From positions 1 to 40,307 of the forward strand of contig CAZVBA010000002.1 of the NCBI GenBank assembly GCA_964625325.1: a DNA stretch of 40,307 nt. The letters are read 5' to 3'. Of this stretch, positions 36,906 to 40,307 are shown one piece after another. The DNA is from CAZILM01 sp964625325. GTDB lineage: Bacteria; Patescibacteriota; Saccharimonadia; Saccharimonadales; CAYVSP01. Position 1 is the stretch's first letter, and the number at the start of each line of letters is the position of its first letter. A program made the position numbers and the translations under genes. The notes under the pieces were generated by a model, which worked only from the letters and a program-made list of their open reading frames with translations, did no database searches and was not told the DNA's origin.

Positions 36906-36956
36906 TTGACGAGGGGGCGGGGATTTGCGAAGATACATCTCGCAAAATGTGTATCT
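36906..36956 (+). promoter_or_regulatory. Interleaved inverted repeats downstream of a -35-like box
   Basis: TTGACG (36906-36911) and GAAGAT (36929-36934, TGC extension) could be a promoter. Over it lie TTTGCGA (36924-36930) pairing with TCGCAAA (36940-36946), and AGATACA (36931-36937) pairing with TGTATCT (36950-36956). The order a-b-a'-b' means the two stems either exclude each other or form a pseudoknot. It may be an operator or a structured RNA. Confidence 0.4.
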
Positions 36957-36971
36957 CTTGGCAAAAAACAG

Positions 36972-36996
36972 GGCTATCCTTCGGGGGAGCAGAGCC
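36972..36996 (+). other. Hairpin with TTCG tetraloop
   Basis: GGCT (36972-36975) pairs with AGCC (36993-36996); inside, TCC-TTCG-GGG forms a short stem capped by a stable tetraloop, with a one-sided GGAGCAG-type bulge. Together with the interleaved repeats it suggests a folded transcript in the 36.9-37.0 kb gap. No T tract follows, so it is not a typical terminator. Confidence 0.3.
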
Positions 36997-37019
36997 TAAA
37001 TAAAAGCGACTAGCCTTAA

Positions 37020-37048
37020 TTGACAAAATGGCAAGCATTTGTTATACT
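37020..37048 (+). promoter_or_regulatory. Near-consensus sigma-70 promoter of the gene at 37075
   Basis: TTGACA (37020-37025), 17-base spacer, TATACT (37043-37048). The ATG lies 26 bases further on, giving a short leader with no clear SD. Confidence 0.75.
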
Positions 37049-37074
37049 AGGTATTAGCTTTTAGCAGAATAAAC

Positions 37075-37338
37075 ATGAAAAACCACCCTACAAACCCTAA
37101 CTTTGGCAATATATTGCCCAGCGATCCTCAACTCGACAGTGCGATCGAACACTTGCAAGCGGCCGCCGGCCAGGAGCCGGGTTTTATTGCTGATATCGCC
37201 CGGTACGCTGCCGAGGCCCGCCAGCACCAGCCGCTTGACCCATATGCGAATGTGGTGCGCATCAGTCGGGCGCCAGGTTGGTACAAACGGGGACTGCCAC
37301 CTGTTCCTAAGCCGCCAACTAGCCCGACGGCTGCCTAA
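37075..37338 (+). CDS. Small hypothetical protein
   Basis: An 87-residue protein with a helical middle (DSAIEHLQAAAG, DIARYAAEARQ) and a proline-rich C-terminus (about 66-87). There is no membrane helix and no recognised family. A near-consensus promoter lies 26 bases before the ATG. The next gene starts 39 bases after its stop with its own equally strong promoter, so both are likely well expressed single-gene units. Confidence 0.6.
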   Translation: MKNHPTNPNFGNILPSDPQLDSAIEHLQAAAGQEPGFIADIARYAAEARQHQPLDPYANVVRISRAPGWYKRGLPPVPKPPTSPTAA

Positions 37339-37341
37339 TCT

Positions 37342-37370
37342 TTGACAAACGGTGTAAAATCTGCTACAAT
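37342..37370 (+). promoter_or_regulatory. Near-consensus sigma-70 promoter of the gene at 37378
   Basis: TTGACA (37342-37347), 17-base spacer, TACAAT (37365-37370) with TGC extension, then seven bases to ATG 37378. Leaderless transcript predicted. Confidence 0.75.
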
Positions 37371-37377
37371 ATGGTTC

Positions 37378-37842
37378 ATGGATAACATCGTACCCGGCTA
37401 TCCGGCCGAAGCCCACATCCCCACTGAAATTCTGGAACGCCGCTATGAAGTACCGGCGTTACCGGAAAGTTTCGAGGACGAAATGCTCACCAGGGCTACC
37501 GAGCTAGCTGGAGGCGACCCTGAATTGGTACCAAAAGTCTACCAACACCTGCGGCGCACCTATGATTGTATCGTCTGGGTACACCAAAATTCTCGAGAAG
37601 CAGGCGACCTGCAGGATAAAATAGCCGCCGCCGGCCGTGAACTCGTAGAGGTAGAGCTAGCTGTTGATCGCCACCCGGCCAGCGGTTCTAAGAAATACTT
37701 TGAGTCGCAAGGCCCTCGCACTGAAGCGGAAGCCGCCTTGGCTCGAACGGCTTTGCCAGAAGTAAAGCGGAATATCCAACGTAGCCGCCGCCGCGCCTGG
37801 CTCAGAAAACGCTCGACATCCAACCAAGACGACCCTAGTTGA
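37378..37842 (+). CDS. Hypothetical protein with basic C-terminus
   Basis: A 154-residue soluble protein. Residues 1-60 are acidic, the middle is helical (DLQDKIAAAGRELVEVELAVD), and the last 30 residues are very basic (RNIQRSRRRAWLRKRS), suggesting nucleic acid or ribosome contact. No family is recognised. The frame is open from a TTG at 37342, but that is the -35 box itself, so the ATG at 37378, seven bases after the extended -10, is the real start. It precedes ftsK on the same strand. Confidence 0.65.
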   Translation: MDNIVPGYPAEAHIPTEILERRYEVPALPESFEDEMLTRATELAGGDPELVPKVYQHLRRTYDCIVWVHQNSREAGDLQDKIAAAGRELVEVELAVDRHPASGSKKYFESQGPRTEAEAALARTALPEVKRNIQRSRRRAWLRKRSTSNQDDPS

Positions 37843-37858
37843 ATCACCCAAGAGAGGG

Positions 37859-37864
37859 TATAAT
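37859..37864 (+). promoter_or_regulatory. Start-proximal -10 box of ftsK
   Basis: TATAAT ends ten bases before ATG 37875. No SD. Confidence 0.45.
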
Positions 37865-37874
37865 ATAAACGCTT

Positions 37875-40073
37875 ATGGCCAAAAAGAAAAAGCAGTCTAG
37901 AAAAAAGAAGGTCGAAGTCAGCGAACAGTCCAGCTTCTGGCCGTTTGCCGGCGCCGTTTTGCTTCTGGTGGGCGCGCTGTTTTTGCTGCTCGGCGGTTTT
38001 GGTACCGGCGGCCCGTTGCCTAAAAACTTATTCCACGGAGCTTATTGGACACTGGGCTGGGGTGCCTATTTAACACCGTTAGCGCTGATATTTTGGGGTG
38101 TCCATAAATTTGTCAGCGAAGACCGCCAGATTCCGCTACCCAAGCTTATGAGTATGCTCGGTGTACTAGGCTTCAGTGCCAGTTGGCTGCATGTCGCCTT
38201 CGTCAGCAAAGATGCCAATGGTTTATTTGTTGGTGGCCACGGTGGCAGCGTTGGCAAGGCGATTGGTGGGGCGGCCTTGAATATCTTAGATAAAATGCCG
38301 GCCAGTCTGACATTCTTTATATTCGCGCTTTTTAGCTTCTTTTTTGCATTTGGTATCTCGCCTAAAATCTTTCTCAAGCTACTGGAAGCCCTTAAGCGGC
38401 CCGATAAGGACACTGACCTAAACGAACTTAAGGCCAAGGCGCCGGAACACGGCTTCCAGCTTAATGAGGGCGTACCAGTGGAGCATCATAGCCCGGCTCG
38501 CTTGAGTACCTTCAAAAACACCGCCGAAAAGCTGGCGTCCAGTGAAAGCCATCAGGCGCTGACTACCACCAGCGACCCGGACTGGAAGTTTCCATCGCTC
38601 AACCTGCTGAACCAAAAACAGGACAAGGCTGACGCCGGTGACGTCGAGGGCAACGCCGACATTATTAAAGAGACTTTCGCCAATTTCAGCATCAACGTTG
38701 ACATGGAAGGGGCTAACATTGGCCCGCGCGTTACTCAATTTACACTGAAGCCGCCGGCCGGAGTTAAATTGACCAAGATTGCTGCGTTGGAAAATAACCT
38801 GGCACTGGATTTGGCGGCTCAATCGATTCGGATTGAAGCGCCGATTCCGGGCAAAAAAGCCGTCGGTATTGAGGTGCCTAACCTGAAACCGGCGACGGTG
38901 CGGATGGCCAGTATCCTGAGTGCGCCGACGTGGGCCGAAACTAAAAGTCCGCTGAGTATCGCCATTGGTAAAGATATTTCCGGCGCGCCGGTCATCGCTG
39001 ACCTGGATAAAATGCCGCACTTGCTGGTGGCCGGCCAGACCAACTCTGGTAAAAGCGTTATGATCAACGCCGTGCTAACCAGCTTGCTGTACCGCAACAG
39101 CCCGTCAGACCTCAAACTTATTCTGGTCGACCCCAAACACGTCGAACTGACGCCCTATGATGAGATCCCTCACCTGCTAACCCCGGTCATAACCGAGCCG
39201 GAGAAGTGCATTAGCGCCCTGAAATGGGCCGTGGCCGAGATGGAACGGCGTTACCGCACGCTGGCCGAAGCCCACCGGCGCAATATTAATGAATACAATG
39301 ATCTTAAAAAGGACGAGGGCATGCCCTATATTATCATCGTGATTGATGAGCTGGCTGACCTGATGATGATGGCCGCCCGCGACGTCGAAGCGTTGATTGT
39401 GCGCATTGCCCAAAAGGCCCGTGCCGTCGGTATTCACCTAGTGATTGCCACGCAGCGACCGAGTGTGGACGTTGTCACCGGGCTGATTAAAGCCAACGTA
39501 CCGGCCCGGATTGCCTTTACGACCAACAGCCAGGTCGACAGCCGCACGATTATTGATATGATGGGCGCCGAGAAGCTGCTGGGTATGGGCGATATGCTGT
39601 TTGCGACGGCTGATATGCCTAAGCCCAAGCGCGTCCAAGGTGCCCTGATTGAAATCGACGAGGTCCAGAAGATTACCGATTTTCTACGCATGCAGCGGCC
39701 GCCGCAGTATGACGACGAAGTTATATCTCAGCCCGTCCAACTCAATGGCCGCGGTGGCGTAGTGGCCGATTATGGCAACAACGAGGCTAACGATGATATG
39801 TGGAAAGACGCGGTGCAGGTAGTCATTGAGGGCCGTAAGGCCAGCACCAGCTTGTTGCAGCGGCGATTGCGCGTCGGCTATGCGCGCGCCGCTCGCCTGA
39901 TTGAAACCATGGAAGAGCAGGGCATTGTCGGCCAAGCCGACGGCAGCCGGCCCCGCGAAGTCCTGGTCCAGAGTATGGACGAAGTCTTTGGCCGCGCTGA
40001 TGAGCCGGTCGAAGCTAAGTCGTCGTTAGGCGAAGAAGTCTACGATGACATGCCCGACGAACCCGAGGAATAG
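37875..40073 (+). CDS. ftsK: FtsK/SpoIIIE family DNA translocase
   Basis: FtsK pumps chromosomal DNA through the division septum and aids dimer resolution. The 732 residues begin with a basic tip and about four membrane helices (near 21-42, 56-80, 91-110, 141-161). A short linker follows, then the alpha domain (about 235-350). The RecA-like motor has Walker A GQTNSGKS (387-394) and Walker B IIIVIDELADLMM, with the family's IATQRPSVDVVTG and RIAFTTNSQVDSRTI. The gamma winged helix follows (about 645-700, ASTSLLQRRLRVGYARAARL), which reads KOPS-type DNA signals. The linker is far shorter than in E. coli, like SpoIIIE. It is followed by rpsF with a separate promoter. Confidence 0.97.
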   Translation: MAKKKKQSRKKKVEVSEQSSFWPFAGAVLLLVGALFLLLGGFGTGGPLPKNLFHGAYWTLGWGAYLTPLALIFWGVHKFVSEDRQIPLPKLMSMLGVLGFSASWLHVAFVSKDANGLFVGGHGGSVGKAIGGAALNILDKMPASLTFFIFALFSFFFAFGISPKIFLKLLEALKRPDKDTDLNELKAKAPEHGFQLNEGVPVEHHSPARLSTFKNTAEKLASSESHQALTTTSDPDWKFPSLNLLNQKQDKADAGDVEGNADIIKETFANFSINVDMEGANIGPRVTQFTLKPPAGVKLTKIAALENNLALDLAAQSIRIEAPIPGKKAVGIEVPNLKPATVRMASILSAPTWAETKSPLSIAIGKDISGAPVIADLDKMPHLLVAGQTNSGKSVMINAVLTSLLYRNSPSDLKLILVDPKHVELTPYDEIPHLLTPVITEPEKCISALKWAVAEMERRYRTLAEAHRRNINEYNDLKKDEGMPYIIIVIDELADLMMMAARDVEALIVRIAQKARAVGIHLVIATQRPSVDVVTGLIKANVPARIAFTTNSQVDSRTIIDMMGAEKLLGMGDMLFATADMPKPKRVQGALIEIDEVQKITDFLRMQRPPQYDDEVISQPVQLNGRGGVVADYGNNEANDDMWKDAVQVVIEGRKASTSLLQRRLRVGYARAARLIETMEEQGIVGQADGSRPREVLVQSMDEVFGRADEPVEAKSSLGEEVYDDMPDEPEE

Positions 40074-40171
40074 TTGACCAACAGGGGTAAGTAAGTTATA
40101 CTTCACCGGTCATAAAGACTTCAGCTTACATCACCTATAGAGTGTAGGCGCAAACCAATCGAAGGAGAGCT
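40074..40171 (+). promoter_or_regulatory. Promoter and leader of rpsF
   Basis: TTGACC (40074-40079), 17-base spacer and TATACT (40097-40102) form a strong promoter. The leader of about 60 bases ends in AAGGAG (40162-40167) and contains CCTA/TAGG complementarity around 40133-40148. Many bacteria have an S6:S18-binding RNA in this leader; I cannot confirm its conserved features here. Confidence 0.6.
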
Positions 40172-40307
40172 ATGAATCAGTATGAAATTGCTGTGTTATA
40201 TCACCCGGATTTAGAGATAGATCTGGATAAGGCCGAGAAGCGGGTGCTTAACATCTTCACCGACAACGGTGGTAAAGTTACCGCGACGGACAACTGGGGC
40301 AAGCGCA
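40172..40307 (+). CDS. rpsF: 30S ribosomal protein S6, N-terminal part (3' truncated by window edge)
   Basis: S6 binds the central domain of 16S rRNA together with S18. The 45 residues visible begin MNQYEIAVLYHPDLEIDLDK, the family's first strand and helix, and continue with VLNIFTDNGGKVTATDNWGK, where the D-W-G-K/R end is the well-conserved S6 motif. The ATG is preceded by AAGGAG at ideal distance, and a strong promoter lies about 70 bases upstream. In most bacteria ssb and rpsR follow; the window ends before they could be seen. Confidence 0.93.
   Translation, partial: MNQYEIAVLYHPDLEIDLDKAEKRVLNIFTDNGGKVTATDNWGKR

Noticed and set aside
36972..36996. SRP RNA-like or small stable RNA at the GGAGCAG hairpin
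   Set aside because: GGAGCAG next to a tetraloop hairpin recalls SRP RNA helix 8, but the 5' strand consensus and the long flanking helix are missing.
1..40307. CRISPR arrays, IS elements, prophage, tRNA or rRNA genes, and recoded UGA
   Set aside because: No regularly spaced repeats, transposase, integrase or phage motifs were seen; no tRNA T-arm with acceptor stem was found in any gap; UGA ends several well-defined genes (orn, folK, rnj).

Overview
The window reads as a chromosomal stretch of a small-genome bacterium, most likely from the Candidate Phyla Radiation (Patescibacteria). My best guess is Candidatus Saccharibacteria, at moderate confidence because no 16S gene is present. The reasons are tight packing with overlapping genes, reduced or altered housekeeping proteins (primase without zinc ligands, short TruB, an NrnA-like protein without its active site, a one-domain asparaginase), many unrecognised small proteins, and almost no biosynthesis. 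UGA acts as a normal stop (orn, folK, rnj), so this is not a code-25 lineage. I found no tRNA, rRNA, CRISPR array, transposase, integrase or phage gene.

Layout. 1-6.2 kb: 3' end of glutamate dehydrogenase, mscL, a methyltransferase-like gene, a small membrane protein with msrB, a one-domain asparaginase, orn, a YjbR-type protein and a membrane-anchored protein. 6.3-9.8 kb: the dnaG-rpoD macromolecular synthesis pair behind a clear terminator. 9.8-13.5 kb: unrecognised genes, a lipoprotein and a P-loop kinase. 13.5-17.9 kb: polA, then an overlapping run of a membrane protein, a histidine phosphatase and a Nudix hydrolase. 17.9-24.9 kb: two unusual hypotheticals (one with a possible RelE-like tail, one with a possible Cys-His-Asp triad), divergent folP/folK, two more Nudix genes, a HAD protein and a short DciA/DUF721-like gene. 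25-28.5 kb: mutM, holA, rpsT. 28.6-36.7 kb: a recognisable nrnA-truB-(ribF)-rpsO-pnp neighbourhood followed by a family-4 uracil-DNA glycosylase and RNase J. 36.7-40.3 kb: a structured intergenic region, two small genes, ftsK and the start of rpsF.

The genes serve mainly replication and repair (dnaG, polA, holA, mutM, udg, ftsK), RNA turnover (orn, pnp, rnj), translation (rpsT, rpsO, rpsF, truB) and nucleotide-pool or oxidative house-cleaning (three Nudix genes, msrB).

Four patterns cut across the window. First, at more than twenty genes a good -10 hexamer ends only 6-10 bases before the start codon, which predicts leaderless mRNAs; mscL, msrB, pnp, rnj and the ribosomal-protein genes instead have leaders with Shine-Dalgarno sites. 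Second, a 95-bp element occurs twice, about 12 kb apart on opposite strands, 81% identical without gaps, with a conserved hairpin. Third, metal-binding ligands are missing or changed in DnaG, the uracil-DNA glycosylase and MutM. Fourth, three of seven convergent gene pairs share the same four bases for both stop codons.
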